DNA from: Saxibacter everestensis
Lineage (GTDB): Bacteria > Actinomycetota > Actinomycetes > Actinomycetales > Brevibacteriaceae
Assembly: GCF_025787225.1 (NCBI RefSeq)
Contig: NZ_CP090958.1
Span: 2,776,550-2,840,549 of the forward strand
Direction: 5' to 3'
Length of the DNA stretch: 64,000 bases
A program made the position numbers and the translations under genes. Below the pieces are notes generated by a model. That model made no database searches, had not been told where the DNA came from, and was given only the letters and a program-made list of their open reading frames with translations. Shown here one piece after another: positions 8,739 to 18,273 of the stretch (position 1 is the stretch's first letter; each line of letters opens with the position of its first letter).

Positions 8739-9125
8739 ATGTCTACCAATCACAACTCGCCGCCGGCGGACGACACAGTCCCCGCGGCAGTAACTCCCTA
8801 CCAGCGGGTGCAGGACAGCGCGGACTTCCAAAACCTGAGAAGCCGATTCCGGAAGTTCGTGTTCCCGATGACCGCAGTGTTCTTCAGTTGGTACGCGCTC
8901 TACGTGCTGCTGTCCAACTACGCCCACGAGTTCATGAGTATCCAGGTGTTCGGCAACGTCAACATCGGCCTGATCTTCGGCCTGTTGCAGATCGTCTCAA
9001 CCTTCGCGATCACCACCATCTACGTCCGGTGGGCGAACAAACGCCAGGACCCGATCGCCGAGGCACTTCGCGATGATGTCGAAGCCGAACTTGCCACATC
9101 AGCCCAGGAAGGCCCTCGCTCATGA
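8739..9125 (+). CDS. DUF485 family membrane protein
   Basis: A 128-residue protein with two helices; the segment FRKFVFPMTAVFFSWYALYV is diagnostic of DUF485. These proteins accompany ActP/MctC symporters and are thought to assist them. The start at 8739 has GGAGG four bases upstream. The stop overlaps the next symporter start in ATGA. The 235 bp before it hold no gene I can support. Confidence 0.88.
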   Translation: MSTNHNSPPADDTVPAAVTPYQRVQDSADFQNLRSRFRKFVFPMTAVFFSWYALYVLLSNYAHEFMSIQVFGNVNIGLIFGLLQIVSTFAITTIYVRWANKRQDPIAEALRDDVEAELATSAQEGPRS

Positions 9126-10807
9126 CTGTCGCGACAGCTCTAATTCCGACTCTGCCTGCCAGTCCGCCTGCCGTTCTGGCTGCCGAAGCTGGAACCCAGA
9201 TCGGAAATCCGGTCGTCAACATTCTTATCTTCGCGGCTTTTGTCGTCGTCACCCTGGTGATCGTGATCCGCGCGTCCCGCACCAACAAGACCGCCGCGGA
9301 CTTCTACGCCGGTGGACGCGCCTTTTCCGCCGGACAGAACGGCACTGCAATCGCGGGTGACTACCTTTCGGCGGCGAGCTTCCTTGGCATTGCCGGCGCC
9401 ATCGCAGTCAACGGCTACGACGGCTTCCTCTATTCGATCGGCTTCCTGGTCGCCTGGCTCGTGGCGTTGCTGCTGGTCGCCGAGCTGCTTCGGAACACCG
9501 GCAAGTTCACCATGGCCGACGTGCTGTCGTTCCGGCTGCGGCAGAAGCCGGTTCGGATGGCCGCAGCACTGTCAACGCTCGCAGTGGTCTTCTTCTACCT
9601 GCTGGCCCAGATGGCTGGCGCCGGCGGCCTCGTCGCCCTGCTGCTCGGCATCACCTCGCCAATTGGCCAGAGCGCGGTAATCGCCGTCGTCGGCCTGATC
9701 ATGATCGTCTATGTGCTGGTCGGCGGCATGAAGGGCACTACCTGGGTGCAGATCATCAAGGCGGCGCTGCTGATAGTTGGCACGGCCGTTATGACTGTCT
9801 GGGTGCTGACGCTGTTCAAGTTCAATCTGTCGGACATGATCGCCCAGGCCAGCAGCATGACCGTCGATGGCAAAAACCTCGCCAACCCGGGCATCCAGTA
9901 CGGTAAGAGCGCTCTGACGCAGCTCGATTTCCTGTCACTCGGCCTGGCGCTCGTATTGGGCACCGCCGGACTACCGCACGTGCTGATGCGGTTCTACACA
10001 GTGCCAACCGGCAAGGACGCGCGCCGCTCCGTCGTCTGGTCCATCTGGCTGATCGGTTTCTTCTACCTCTTCACCCTGGTGCTCGGCTATGGCGCAGGAG
10101 CGATCGTCGGCGAAGAGACGATCAAGGCAGCGCCTGGCGGCGTGAACTCAGCCGCCCCGCTGCTGGCATACGAAATCGGCGGCACCGTGCTGCTCGGGGT
10201 GATCTCGGCGGTAGCGTTCGCGACGATTCTCGCCGTGGTCGCCGGGCTGGCGATTACCGCCGCCACCTCGTTCGCCCACGACATCTACAACTCGGTACTG
10301 CGTGACGGCAAGGTGTCAGGCACCGGCGAGGTCAAGGTTGCCCGAATCACCATCGTCGTGATCGGCGTACTGTCAATCATCGGCGGCATCGCGGCACAGG
10401 GACAGAACATCGCGTTCCTGGTCGCCCTGGCCTTCGCGGTGGCCGCGAGCGCCAATTTGCCGACGATCCTGTATTCGCTGTTCTGGAAGCGGTTCAATAC
10501 CCGCGGGGCGCTGTGGAGTATCTACGGCGGCCTGGCATCGACAATCATCCTGATCGCCTTCTCGCCGGTGGTCTCCGGCAAGGTTGATCCAAAGACCGGC
10601 GAGAGCCTGTCCATGATCAAGGACGTCGGCGTCGACTTCCACTGGTTCCCGCTGGACAATCCGGGCATCGTGTCGATCCCACTGGCATTCCTGCTCGGTT
10701 ACATCGGCTCGCTGACCTCGAAGGAGCAGTCGAGCAAGCAAAAGTTTGCCGAGATGGAAGTGCGCTCGCTGACCGGCGCCGGATCCGAGAAGGCGGTCAA
10801 GCACTAG
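9122..10807 (+). CDS. actP: Cation/acetate (monocarboxylate) symporter, ActP/MctC type
   Basis: A 561-residue SSS-family symporter. The N-terminal 30 residues look like a cleavable or uncleaved signal ending near AVLAAEAG, as in ActP. The hallmark GDYLSAASFLGIAGAIAVNG follows, and about 13 helices run to residue 545. It overlaps the DUF485 gene by 4 bp and is followed after 195 bp by acetyl-CoA synthetase, so the natural reading is uptake of acetate (or propionate/pyruvate) followed by activation to the CoA ester. Confidence 0.9.
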   Translation: MTVATALIPTLPASPPAVLAAEAGTQIGNPVVNILIFAAFVVVTLVIVIRASRTNKTAADFYAGGRAFSAGQNGTAIAGDYLSAASFLGIAGAIAVNGYDGFLYSIGFLVAWLVALLLVAELLRNTGKFTMADVLSFRLRQKPVRMAAALSTLAVVFFYLLAQMAGAGGLVALLLGITSPIGQSAVIAVVGLIMIVYVLVGGMKGTTWVQIIKAALLIVGTAVMTVWVLTLFKFNLSDMIAQASSMTVDGKNLANPGIQYGKSALTQLDFLSLGLALVLGTAGLPHVLMRFYTVPTGKDARRSVVWSIWLIGFFYLFTLVLGYGAGAIVGEETIKAAPGGVNSAAPLLAYEIGGTVLLGVISAVAFATILAVVAGLAITAATSFAHDIYNSVLRDGKVSGTGEVKVARITIVVIGVLSIIGGIAAQGQNIAFLVALAFAVAASANLPTILYSLFWKRFNTRGALWSIYGGLASTIILIAFSPVVSGKVDPKTGESLSMIKDVGVDFHWFPLDNPGIVSIPLAFLLGYIGSLTSKEQSSKQKFAEMEVRSLTGAGSEKAVKH

Positions 10808-10888
10808 ACCGGCCGCGATCCGCACTAGGCCGGCGGCGGCCCGGCGGTGCGGCTGGCAAGCGGCTGGCGTGGCCACGACGGTGCGGTC

Positions 10889-10904
10889 TATGGTCTGGAT
10901 CACA
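10889..10904 (+). promoter_or_regulatory. Possible GlxR/Crp half-palindrome before acs
   Basis: TATGGTCTGGATCACA has a perfect right half-site (TCACA) and three of five matches to the left half of TGTGA-N6-TCACA. A TAGGCT -10-like element lies 7 bp downstream. acs and carboxylate transporters are known GlxR targets in corynebacteria, and a GlxR-like gene is present at 15272. The match is partial, so this is only a candidate. Confidence 0.25.
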
Positions 10905-11002
10905 AGGGAATTAGGCTAGAGGTACGTGCCGACCGGGCCGGGCCGAGGCCCCGCTCGCGCTGTAAAGCACCGCAGGCATGCGACGCATTTCAAAGGAGAG
11001 GT

Positions 11003-12976
11003 ATGACTGAACAAGAGACCGCCGGGCTGGAAAACCTGCTTCACGAAAACCGTCGGTTCGCTCCGTCCCCTGAGTTCAGCGAGCAGGCCGTCGCCGGGCC
11101 CGAGCTCTATGAAGCGGCAGCGACGGACCGGCTGGGATTCTGGGCCAGACAGTCACGGGAGCTCCTCAGCTGGGATACCGCTTTCACCGACACCCTGGAC
11201 TGGACGGATGCGCCGTTCGCAAAATGGTTTGTCGGCGGCAAGCTCAACGTTGCCTACAACTGCGTCGACCGACACGTGGAAGCCGGCAACGGGAATCGGG
11301 TGGCGTTCCACTTCGAGGGCGAGCCCGGCGATACCCGGACCATCACGTATGCCGATCTGCAGAAAGAAGTTGCGAAGGCCGCCAATACGCTGAAGAACCT
11401 TGGGGTCAATACCGGCGACCGGGTCGCGATCTACATGCCACTCATTCCCGAGACAGTGATCGCGATGCTCGCGTGCGCGCGGCTCGGTGCCCCGCACAGC
11501 GTCGTGTTCGGTGGCTTCTCCGCGGATGCGCTGCATAGCAGGATCCTCGACGCCGAAGCCAAGATCGTGATCACGGCCGATGGCGGGTTCCGCCGTGGCT
11601 CGGCGTCCGCCCTGAAGCCAGCGGTGGACGCCGCCCTGGCCAAGGGAGCTCCGAGCGTCTCGAACGTCCTGGTGGTACAGCGCACCGAACAGGACACCGA
11701 GATGACCGAAGGGCGTGATCTGTGGTGGCACGAGACCGTCGGCGAAGCATCTACGCAGCACACGCCGGAGTTCTTCGACTCCGAGCATCCGCTGTTCATC
11801 CTGTACACATCCGGCACGACGGGTAAGCCGAAGGGCATCCTGCACACATCCGGCGGGTACCTGACCCAGACCAGCTACACCCATCGCAACGTCTTCGACC
11901 TGCACCCGGAAACGGACGTCTACTGGTGCACCGCCGACGTCGGCTGGGTCACGGGGCACAGCTACAGCGTGTACGGTCCGCTGGCCAACGGCACCACGCA
12001 GGTGCTTTACGAGGGCACTCCGGACTCCCCGCACAAGGGCCGCTGGTGGGAGATCGTCGAGAAGTACAAGGTCTCGATCCTCTACACCGCCCCGACGGCA
12101 ATTCGCACCTGCATGAAGTGGGGCGACGACATCCCGGCGCAGTTCGATCTGAGTTCCCTGCGGGTGCTCGGTTCGGTCGGCGAATCGATCAATCCCGAGG
12201 CCTGGGTCTGGTACCGGAAAGTGATTGGCGGCGACAAGGCACCCATCGTCGACACCTGGTGGCAGACGGAGACCGGCGCGATCATGATTTCGCCGCTGCC
12301 GGGCGTCACCGAGACCAAGCCCGGCTCCGCCCAGGTCCCGCTACCCGGTATCGCAGCCGATGTCGTGGATGACGAGGGCAGACCGGTCGAGAATGGTGGC
12401 GGCGGGTACCTTGTGCTGACCGAGCCCTGGCCCTCGATGCTGCGCGGCATCTGGCAGGATCCGGAGCGCTTCAAGGAGACGTACTGGTCGCGGTTCAAGG
12501 ACATGTACTTCGCCGGCGACGGGGCCAAAAAGGACGAGGACGGCGACATCTGGCTGCTCGGCCGGGTCGACGACGTGATGAACGTATCGGGTCACCGCCT
12601 ATCGACGACGGAGATCGAATCCGCCCTTGTCTCGCATCCGAAGGTTGCCGAGGCGGCGGTGGTGGGGGCCAACGACGAAACTTCGGGCCAGGCGGTCGTT
12701 GCGTTCGTCATCCTGCGCGGTGCGGCGGGAGACGGCGGACCGGATGTCATCCAGGAGCTACGGACACATGTAGGCAACGAAATCGGCCCGATCGCCAAGC
12801 CGAAGCGAATCCTGGTGGTCGCGGAGCTACCGAAGACGCGTTCGGGCAAAATCATGCGGCGCCTGCTCCGCGATGTCGCGGAGAATCGTGAGGTCGGGGA
12901 CGCCTCAACCCTGGCCGACACATCGGTGATGGACCTGATCCAGACTGGATTGAAGGACGCCAAGCCGGAAGACTGA
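11003..12976 (+). CDS. acs: Acetyl-CoA synthetase
   Basis: A 657-residue AMP-forming acetate-CoA ligase. Visible motifs are the phosphate-binding loop [11 protein letters not shown], the acetyl-pocket WWQTETG, the hinge [13 protein letters not shown] and the C-terminal lysine motif [11 protein letters not shown] that is the usual acetylation site shutting the enzyme off. Length is normal. The ATG at 11003 has AAGGAGAG just upstream and begins MTEQET; longer in-frame starts are not needed. With the upstream symporters it forms an acetate uptake and activation module. A strong terminator follows. Confidence 0.95.
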   Translation: MTEQETAGLENLLHENRRFAPSPEFSEQAVAGPELYEAAATDRLGFWARQSRELLSWDTAFTDTLDWTDAPFAKWFVGGKLNVAYNCVDRHVEAGNGNRVAFHFEGEPGDTRTITYADLQKEVAKAANTLKNLGVNTGDRVAIYMPLIPETVIAMLACARLGAPHSVVFGGFSADALHSRILDAEAKIVITADGGFRRGSASALKPAVDAALAKGAPSVSNVLVVQRTEQDTEMTEGRDLWWHETVGEASTQHTPEFFDSEHPLFILYTSGTTGKPKGILHTSGGYLTQTSYTHRNVFDLHPETDVYWCTADVGWVTGHSYSVYGPLANGTTQVLYEGTPDSPHKGRWWEIVEKYKVSILYTAPTAIRTCMKWGDDIPAQFDLSSLRVLGSVGESINPEAWVWYRKVIGGDKAPIVDTWWQTETGAIMISPLPGVTETKPGSAQVPLPGIAADVVDDEGRPVENGGGGYLVLTEPWPSMLRGIWQDPERFKETYWSRFKDMYFAGDGAKKDEDGDIWLLGRVDDVMNVSGHRLSTTEIESALVSHPKVAEAAVVGANDETSGQAVVAFVILRGAAGDGGPDVIQELRTHVGNEIGPIAKPKRILVVAELPKTRSGKIMRRLLRDVAENREVGDASTLADTSVMDLIQTGLKDAKPED

Positions 12977-12994
12977 GGGCGCCTGGCGAGGGAA

Positions 12995-13029
12995 GGGGAA
13001 GGTGGCGGGTGCGTCACCTTCCCCTTTTT
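12995..13029 (+). terminator. Rho-independent terminator after acs
   Basis: A 10-bp stem (GGGGAAGGTG pairing with CACCTTCCCC) with a 10-nt loop is followed by TTTTT, located 18 bp after the acs stop codon. Confidence 0.85.
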
Positions 13030-13133
13030 CATGGCCGGCGCCTGATCGGCGGGTGGCGACCCCCGGGCGCCGACGCGGCATTAGGCTTAGTATCAGTAAT
13101 CCCCTACAGGTCCGCCGAAACGGAGTAACCCCC

Positions 13134-13538
13134 ATGGCTGAACGGTCACTGTCCGAGTTGTTCACCGAGATAAGAAATGACGGCAAGGCTCTCGCCGCCG
13201 ATGAGGCATCTCTGGCGAAAGCTGAACTCACCGCGGGCGCCAAGAAGCTCGGCATCGGCGGGGGATTCCTGGTCGTCGCCGGTGTGCTCGCTTTCCTGAT
13301 GCTGATCATCCTGCTGATCGCCGCCGCCGCGGGGTTGCACGCCCTCGGTTTTGAGTGGTGGTCATCGTTCCTGCTCGTTGCGGCCGCCCTGTTGTTGCTG
13401 GCGTTGCTCCTCGTGGCCGTCGGCCTTCCACTGGTGAAAAAGGCGAAGCTCAATCCGACCAGGGCGATTGCAGGAGCCAAGACCAGCATCGCCTCGCTGC
13501 AGAACGCAGCGAAGAACCCGGGCGGCCCTCGACTGTAG
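13134..13538 (+). CDS. Holin superfamily III-like (DUF1469) membrane protein
   Basis: A 134-residue protein with an amphipathic N-terminus (SLSELFTEIRNDGKALAADE), and two membrane helices (about 43-70 and 80-103). This matches the Phage_holin_3_6/DUF1469 family, widespread in actinobacteria as a chromosomal membrane protein of unknown role. CGGAG eight bases before the ATG fixes the start. No phage genes are nearby, so a lysis role is unlikely. Confidence 0.8.
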   Translation: MAERSLSELFTEIRNDGKALAADEASLAKAELTAGAKKLGIGGGFLVVAGVLAFLMLIILLIAAAAGLHALGFEWWSSFLLVAAALLLLALLLVAVGLPLVKKAKLNPTRAIAGAKTSIASLQNAAKNPGGPRL

Positions 13539-13668
13539 CCTGCTGTGGCCACTGTCCGCGTCCCGGATGGCGCTCGCCCTGCTGGGCTCGATCCTGCCCA
13601 GCCTCGATGCCGGGCCACGCTCCGTGATCCGGACCTCCGGCGCGGGCGGCCCCCGGCTGTCGAACCGG

Positions 13669-14451
13669 TCAGCGCAATTCGATCAGTCGGTTGCTGTCCC
13701 AAGGCAGCGCCCAACTGAGTTGATCGAAGGCGAAGTCCAGCAGTCCGGCGGTGAATCCCCAAACCGTCAGGACACCGACATCGAAGGCAGGCCCGTGGTA
13801 CCCGGAAGGGTGCACGTAGCTGCCACGATTCGGCGCCGCCAGAAGGTCGGCCACCGGAACGCGATACACCGACGCGGACTCGCCGTGATCCATCACGCGC
13901 ACGGGCGACTGGGTCGGCGACCAGGCGACGACCGGCGTCACCAGGAATTTGCTCGGCGGCAGAAATATCGGCGTCAACTGACCCAGCACTTCAACGCCGT
14001 CCGGAGCCAGGCCGGTTTCCTCCTCTGCCTCGCGCAGAGCGGCGGCCGTCACGTCGGTGTCTTCGGCGTCAACGGCTCCACCGGGAAACGCCACCTGGCC
14101 GGCGTGATGTCGCAGGGTTGCGGCCCGCTGCAGTAGCAACACGTCGATATCCGCCATGCCGGCGTGCTCCAGTTTCGGCAATAACGAGCGGCCGGCATCC
14201 GTGCGCGGCATCGTGCCCTTGCCGAACAGCATCAGCACCGCGGCATCGCGCGCGTCATCGGACGGTGAGCGGTGGGGCCTTCCGGCGAGCGGGCCGGTGA
14301 GTTTGCTCGAAGCCAGCCGTTGCAGCGCGTCCCGGATATCGAGCGCTCCCCCAGAGTCTGCGCCGAGGTCGCTGGCCATTCCGGCAGGATTGCGCTCCGC
14401 CTGGCCGTGACCGCGAGCGGAGTCAGCAGGGATCCCGCCGGTCGTGCTCAT
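13669..14451 (-). CDS. NUDIX CoA pyrophosphatase (NudL-like)
   Basis: A 260-residue NUDIX hydrolase. The segment LLLQRAATLRHHAGQVAFPGG followed by the Nudix box ending AALREAEEETGL is the signature of the coenzyme A diphosphatase subfamily. About 60 N-terminal residues precede the domain. The start overlaps the stop of nth (ATGA), so the two are cotranscribed; this pairing is common in actinobacteria. Confidence 0.88.
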   Translation of the reverse strand: MSTTGGIPADSARGHGQAERNPAGMASDLGADSGGALDIRDALQRLASSKLTGPLAGRPHRSPSDDARDAAVLMLFGKGTMPRTDAGRSLLPKLEHAGMADIDVLLLQRAATLRHHAGQVAFPGGAVDAEDTDVTAAALREAEEETGLAPDGVEVLGQLTPIFLPPSKFLVTPVVAWSPTQSPVRVMDHGESASVYRVPVADLLAAPNRGSYVHPSGYHGPAFDVGVLTVWGFTAGLLDFAFDQLSWALPWDSNRLIELR

Positions 14452-15182
14452 GGAGCCAGCTCAAACCGCAACAGTTTCGCCGCCGCCTGCGGGTCGAGCT
14501 CACCGATCCCGAACGAGGGGCAGAGTGCGGCCACCGGGCAGGACCCGCAGGCCGGGCGCCGGGAGTGGCATATCCGGCGACCATGAAATATCAGCCGGTG
14601 CGACAGCATGGTGAAGTCTTGTCGCTCGAACAACGCGGCAACGTCTTTTTCGACCTGTACCGGATCGTCGGACGCCGTCCAGCCGAATCGGCGGGCAAGC
14701 CGGCCGAAGTGCGTATCGACGGTCAGTCCTGGCAAGCCGAAGGCGTTTCCACGCACGACATGGGCCGTCTTACGCCCGACCCCTGGCAGAGTCACCAGGT
14801 CGTCGAGGCCGGTCGGCACCTCGCCGCCATACTCGTCGATGATGCGGGCACTCAGCTTCTGCAGGTTGGCGGCCTTGGCTCGGAAGAAGCCCGTCGGGCG
14901 AAGGATGTCCTCGAGTTCCTCCCGCTCCGCTTTCGCCATAGCGTCGGGGGTCGGGTAGCGGGCAAACAGGCCGGGGGTAGTCTGGTTGACGCGAACGTCA
15001 GTGGTCTGAGCAGATAGCACGGTTGCAACGAGTAACTGGAACGCATTCTCGAAATCGAGCTCACAGCGGGCGTTTGGATAAAACTCGGTAAGGGCGCGGT
15101 GAATCTTCCGGGCTCGGCGCTTTAATCCAAGGCTCGTCTCTTGCGCGTACTTCTTTGCGGTCTTCTCGGCCACTGACATCAC
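14448..15182 (-). CDS. nth: Endonuclease III (DNA glycosylase/AP lyase)
   Basis: A 244-residue base-excision repair enzyme that removes oxidised pyrimidines. The helix-hairpin-helix LPGVGRKTA carries the catalytic lysine (about residue 138), VDTHFGR the catalytic aspartate (about 156), and CHSRRPACGSCPVAALC holds the four cysteines of the 4Fe-4S cluster. Start is GTG at 15182, with ATG at 15179 as alternative. There is no Shine-Dalgarno, but TAGTCT lies six bases before the GTG, suggesting a leaderless message. It is divergent from the Crp-family gene. Confidence 0.95.
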   Translation of the reverse strand: MMSVAEKTAKKYAQETSLGLKRRARKIHRALTEFYPNARCELDFENAFQLLVATVLSAQTTDVRVNQTTPGLFARYPTPDAMAKAEREELEDILRPTGFFRAKAANLQKLSARIIDEYGGEVPTGLDDLVTLPGVGRKTAHVVRGNAFGLPGLTVDTHFGRLARRFGWTASDDPVQVEKDVAALFERQDFTMLSHRLIFHGRRICHSRRPACGSCPVAALCPSFGIGELDPQAAAKLLRFELAP

Positions 15183-15188
15183 CTATTT

Positions 15189-15194
15189 AGACTA
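15189..15194 (-). promoter_or_regulatory. -10 element, leaderless start of nth
   Basis: TAGTCT on the minus strand, six bases before the GTG start of nth, with no ribosome binding site. This spacing puts the transcription start at the start codon. Confidence 0.5.
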
Positions 15195-15271
15195 TCTACG
15201 GCCTTGCGGCTACCTAAACAGAGGGTTAGTGCGGCAGACTGCTAGTAATAGACAACGTCCTAGGAGGCAAC

Positions 15272-15949
15272 GTGGATATTGAGGTCGTGAGGAAGGCACC
15301 GCTTTTTTCGGGTCTTGATGACGAGGCAACGGCAGCGCTACTCGACCTCATGAAGCAGAGCACGCTGCACCGTGGCTCTGTGCTGTTTCATGAAGGCGAT
15401 TCCGGATCCGAGCTGTATGTCATCGTCGCCGGAAAGCTGAAGCTGGGCCGCAGCGCACCTGACGGGCGCGAGAACCTGCTGTCGGTTATCGGTCCAGGCG
15501 AGATGTTCGGTGAGCTTTCCCTGTTCGATCCAGGTCCGCGAACCGCAACGGTTACCGCGATCTCAGAAGTGACTCTTCTCGGACTCAGCAATGACAACCT
15601 GCACACCTGGCTGTCAGGTCGCCCGGATGCTGCGCTGAACCTGCTGCAGGCGCTTGCCGCCAGGCTTCGACGCACCAACGACACGGTCGGCGATCTCGTC
15701 TTCTCCGACGTTCCAGGTCGCGTGGCGAAAGCGCTCCTCGACCTTGCCACTCGCTTCGGCCGTCCGGCCGCCGATGGCGTGCTGGTCGCCCATGAACTCA
15801 CCCAGGAAGAGCTGGCGCAGCTGGTCGGTGCCTCACGAGAGACAGTGAACAAGGCGTTGGCCGACTTCGCCGCGCGCGGCTGGCTTCGCCTTGAGGCGCG
15901 AGCCGTCGTCCTGCTCGATATGGAGCGGATGTCGTCCCGGGCACGTTGA
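15272..15949 (+). CDS. Crp/Fnr-family regulator, GlxR/Crp type
   Basis: A 225-residue cyclic-AMP receptor-type regulator. The N-terminal cyclic nucleotide-binding domain includes the phosphate-binding cassette FGELSLFDPGPRTATV, and the C-terminal helix-turn-helix reads LTQEELAQLVGASRETVNKAL. Sequence and length match GlxR of corynebacteria and Crp (Rv3676) of mycobacteria, global regulators of carbon and cell-division genes. Start is GTG with AGGAGG four bases upstream. Divergent from nth, as in many actinobacteria. Confidence 0.93.
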   Translation: MDIEVVRKAPLFSGLDDEATAALLDLMKQSTLHRGSVLFHEGDSGSELYVIVAGKLKLGRSAPDGRENLLSVIGPGEMFGELSLFDPGPRTATVTAISEVTLLGLSNDNLHTWLSGRPDAALNLLQALAARLRRTNDTVGDLVFSDVPGRVAKALLDLATRFGRPAADGVLVAHELTQEELAQLVGASRETVNKALADFAARGWLRLEARAVVLLDMERMSSRAR

Positions 15950-16005
15950 CCGCCTGATCCGCGGGCCGCGGGCTGGAAGTGGGCTGCGGGCCGCGGTTCA
16001 TCAAT

Positions 16006-16043
16006 GACGAAGGTACTAAGTGATTGCACTTAGTACCTTCGTC
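16006..16043. terminator. Bidirectional terminator hairpin
   Basis: A perfect 17-bp inverted repeat (arms 16006-16022 and 16027-16043) with loop ATTG sits between the convergent crp-like and metallo-beta-lactamase-fold genes. The following T tract is weak, but position and stem strength fit a shared terminator. Confidence 0.75.
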
Positions 16044-16053
16044 GTCTATCGAC

Positions 16054-16869
16054 CTAGTTCTTCGTCGCCCCAGAGTCGAGATAGACAAGCTGAGCCTTGA
16101 CCGACTGCAAGGCTGCGGGCCGGACGTTCTCCGGCACGTCGGCGTAGACCCGATCGACTACCTGTTCGGCGGTGCTGTCACCGGCATCCAGCGCCGCGCG
16201 CACCTGGTCCAGACGTTCCTGGCGGTGCCGTAGGTAGTACCCGAGCACGTGCTGAGGGTCGTCAATCACCGGCCCGTGCCCAGGCAGGATCCTGGTGATG
16301 TCGGAGCCGACGGCCAGTTGCTGCATCCGCTCAATGCTCCGAAGGTATTCAGCAATCGAACCGTCGGGGTAGGTGACGACCGTTGTCCCGCTGCCCAGCA
16401 CCATATCTCCGGGGAGTAGCGTTTCGCCCCACAGCACCGACAGCGAATCGGAAGTGTGCCCCGGAGTCAGCAGAAAGACCAGCTGATCGCCCCGAGCCGA
16501 GCCGAATGTCAGCCGATCACCGTCAGCGATCTGATCCGTCCCGGTGCGGAATTGCCCGGACACGGCATACACCGGCACCTCCGGAGCCCAGCGACTCGCG
16601 CTGGCCAGCGACTCGGAGTGGTCCGCATGCCAGTGCGTCAGCACGATTGCCGTCATGGTGGCGCCCCGATGGTCGAGGGCCTGCAGGATTGCAGCAATGT
16701 GCGGCTGTAGCTCGGGGCCCGGGTCGATGACAACTGCCGTCGCGAAATCCGCACTGAACAGCAGCCAGGAGTTCGTGCCATCAAGCGTCATCGGGCCGGG
16801 GTTCGCCGCCCGAACCAGGACGAGCGCGCCATCATCGAAAGTCGTGATTTCGGATGCCTGGCTAGTCAT
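16054..16869 (-). CDS. Metallo-beta-lactamase-fold hydrolase
   Basis: A 271-residue member of the MBL superfamily with the zinc motif THWHADH, a later LTPGHTSDSLS and LPGHGPVI, resembling LACTB2/glyoxalase-II-like hydrolases; the substrate is not predictable. I take the ATG at 16869, which overlaps the NUDIX stop by 8 bp; an ATG at 16905 would add 12 residues. It is the second gene of a NUDIX-MBL pair often found in actinobacteria. Confidence 0.85.
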   Translation of the reverse strand: MTSQASEITTFDDGALVLVRAANPGPMTLDGTNSWLLFSADFATAVVIDPGPELQPHIAAILQALDHRGATMTAIVLTHWHADHSESLASASRWAPEVPVYAVSGQFRTGTDQIADGDRLTFGSARGDQLVFLLTPGHTSDSLSVLWGETLLPGDMVLGSGTTVVTYPDGSIAEYLRSIERMQQLAVGSDITRILPGHGPVIDDPQHVLGYYLRHRQERLDQVRAALDAGDSTAEQVVDRVYADVPENVRPAALQSVKAQLVYLDSGATKN

Positions 16870-17758
16870 GCCGCACGCCGGGGACGACGACAGTGTGCCG
16901 TTCACGTTGCAGCGGCGGGCTACTGATGTCCGCTTCGATCAGCCAATCGCCATCGACCTGCCTGACAGTCGGCTGAATTGGCTTGAGATTGCGTACCTGG
17001 CTCATCGCGGCAGCTACGGTCGGAACGGCGGCGAGTTCTTCCAGTGAGACCAACGTCGGCGGGAGCATCTCGTTGCCGCCGGAGTTCCTGCCCCGTTCAA
17101 CGGCCTCCTTCGCCGAAAGCCAGCCGCCCCAGGTCGCCTCTGACGATCCGACTTTTGCCTCCTGTCCCGGCGGGACCGCCGCGACGAAGAAGACAGTGTC
17201 GTAGCGCCGATGCTCGCAACCCGGGGTTATCCAGCGGGCCCAGGGATGCAGCAGATCGGCACGCAACGAGAACTCCGAGTGCCGGAGAAAGTCTCCGAAC
17301 GTGAGTTCACGATGAACGATCTTCTCCCGGAACGCCTGCCAGTTGCCGCCGGAGACCTCTCCAACCAGCTCTCCGTCGCTTGTGCTGGCCAGGAGTACGC
17401 CGCATTCCTCGAATGTCTCCCGGACCGCCGACACCACGATCTGCCGGGCAAGGGCCGGATCGCTGATGCCGAGGCGCTGCTTACACCGATCCGGTGTCCA
17501 GCCGCCCCACGGCACTTCTTCGGTGTCCGAGGGGTCGACCCTGCCGCCGGGAAAGGCGTATCGTTCCGGCGCGAAGCTCATCGACATGGCCCGCTTCAGC
17601 AGGAATACCTCGACGCCATCGGCCGAGTCCCGCAAAAGCATGACCGTGGCCGCCAGCCGAGGAGTGACCGGATCCGGCAATTCCTCGACCGATCCCCACG
17701 CTTCGAGTTGCCGACGAAGATCGTCGGCAACCGGGAACTGCCTGGTTACTAGGTGCAT
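16862..17758 (-). CDS. NUDIX hydrolase (NUDT7/NUDT19-like)
   Basis: A 298-residue NUDIX protein. The Nudix box is split by an insertion of about 30 residues: AFPGGRVDPSD is followed, after a Trp-rich stretch, by SAVRETFEECGVLL. This arrangement is typical of NUDT19-like acyl-CoA or CoA diphosphatases. The start at 17758 (MHLVTRQ) was chosen because the longer frame upstream is antisense to the RidA gene. It overlaps the downstream MBL gene. Confidence 0.83.
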   Translation of the reverse strand: MHLVTRQFPVADDLRRQLEAWGSVEELPDPVTPRLAATVMLLRDSADGVEVFLLKRAMSMSFAPERYAFPGGRVDPSDTEEVPWGGWTPDRCKQRLGISDPALARQIVVSAVRETFEECGVLLASTSDGELVGEVSGGNWQAFREKIVHRELTFGDFLRHSEFSLRADLLHPWARWITPGCEHRRYDTVFFVAAVPPGQEAKVGSSEATWGGWLSAKEAVERGRNSGGNEMLPPTLVSLEELAAVPTVAAAMSQVRNLKPIQPTVRQVDGDWLIEADISSPPLQRERHTVVVPGVRHD

Positions 17759-17804
17759 GGTATTTCCAGACGCCGCGCGAACGCAGCGAGAATTACGCTC
17801 ACGG

Positions 17805-18272
17805 TCAGCCTTTGACCTCGACGACGATATCGATCTCGACTGGCGAGTCGAGTGGAAGCACGGCAACACCGACGGCGGATCGCGCGTGGACACCCTTATC
17901 GCCCAGCGCCTCGCCGAGAAGCTCAGAAGCTCCGTTGATCACCTGTGGCTGACCGGTGAAGGTCGGATCGGAAGCAACGAAGCCGACGACCTTCACGACC
18001 CGCACAATGTCATCGAGATTTCCGATCACGGATTTGATGGCGGCGAGTCCGTTGAGCGCACAGCGCGCCGCGAGCTCCTTGGCAGTGTCCGCGTCGACCT
18101 CGCCGCCGCCCACTTTGCCCGCCCTGGGCAGCTCGCCGTTCACCATGGGCAGCTGGCCCGAGGTGTAGACGTAGTTTCCACTGCGCACAGCGGGAACGTA
18201 GACGGCCACCGGAGGGACGACCTCGGGCAGCGCGTGGCCTAACTCGATGAGCTTGTTTTCAACTGCAGACAC
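17805..18272 (-). CDS. RidA family imine/enamine deaminase
   Basis: A 155-residue RidA (YjgF/UK114) protein. It hydrolyses reactive enamine/imine intermediates such as 2-aminoacrylate. The conserved arginine is in HARSAVGVAVLP near the C-terminus and the end reads VEIDIVVEV. The GTG at 18272 has GAAGGA 6 bases upstream. One base separates it from the DUF4177 stop, so the two small genes form an operon. Confidence 0.88.
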   Translation of the reverse strand: MSAVENKLIELGHALPEVVPPVAVYVPAVRSGNYVYTSGQLPMVNGELPRAGKVGGGEVDADTAKELAARCALNGLAAIKSVIGNLDDIVRVVKVVGFVASDPTFTGQPQVINGASELLGEALGDKGVHARSAVGVAVLPLDSPVEIDIVVEVKG

Positions 18273-18273
18273 T

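Noticed and set aside
13134-13538. Prophage remnant suggested by the holin-like protein
   Set aside because: No other phage genes nearby; this family is a normal chromosomal protein in actinobacteria.
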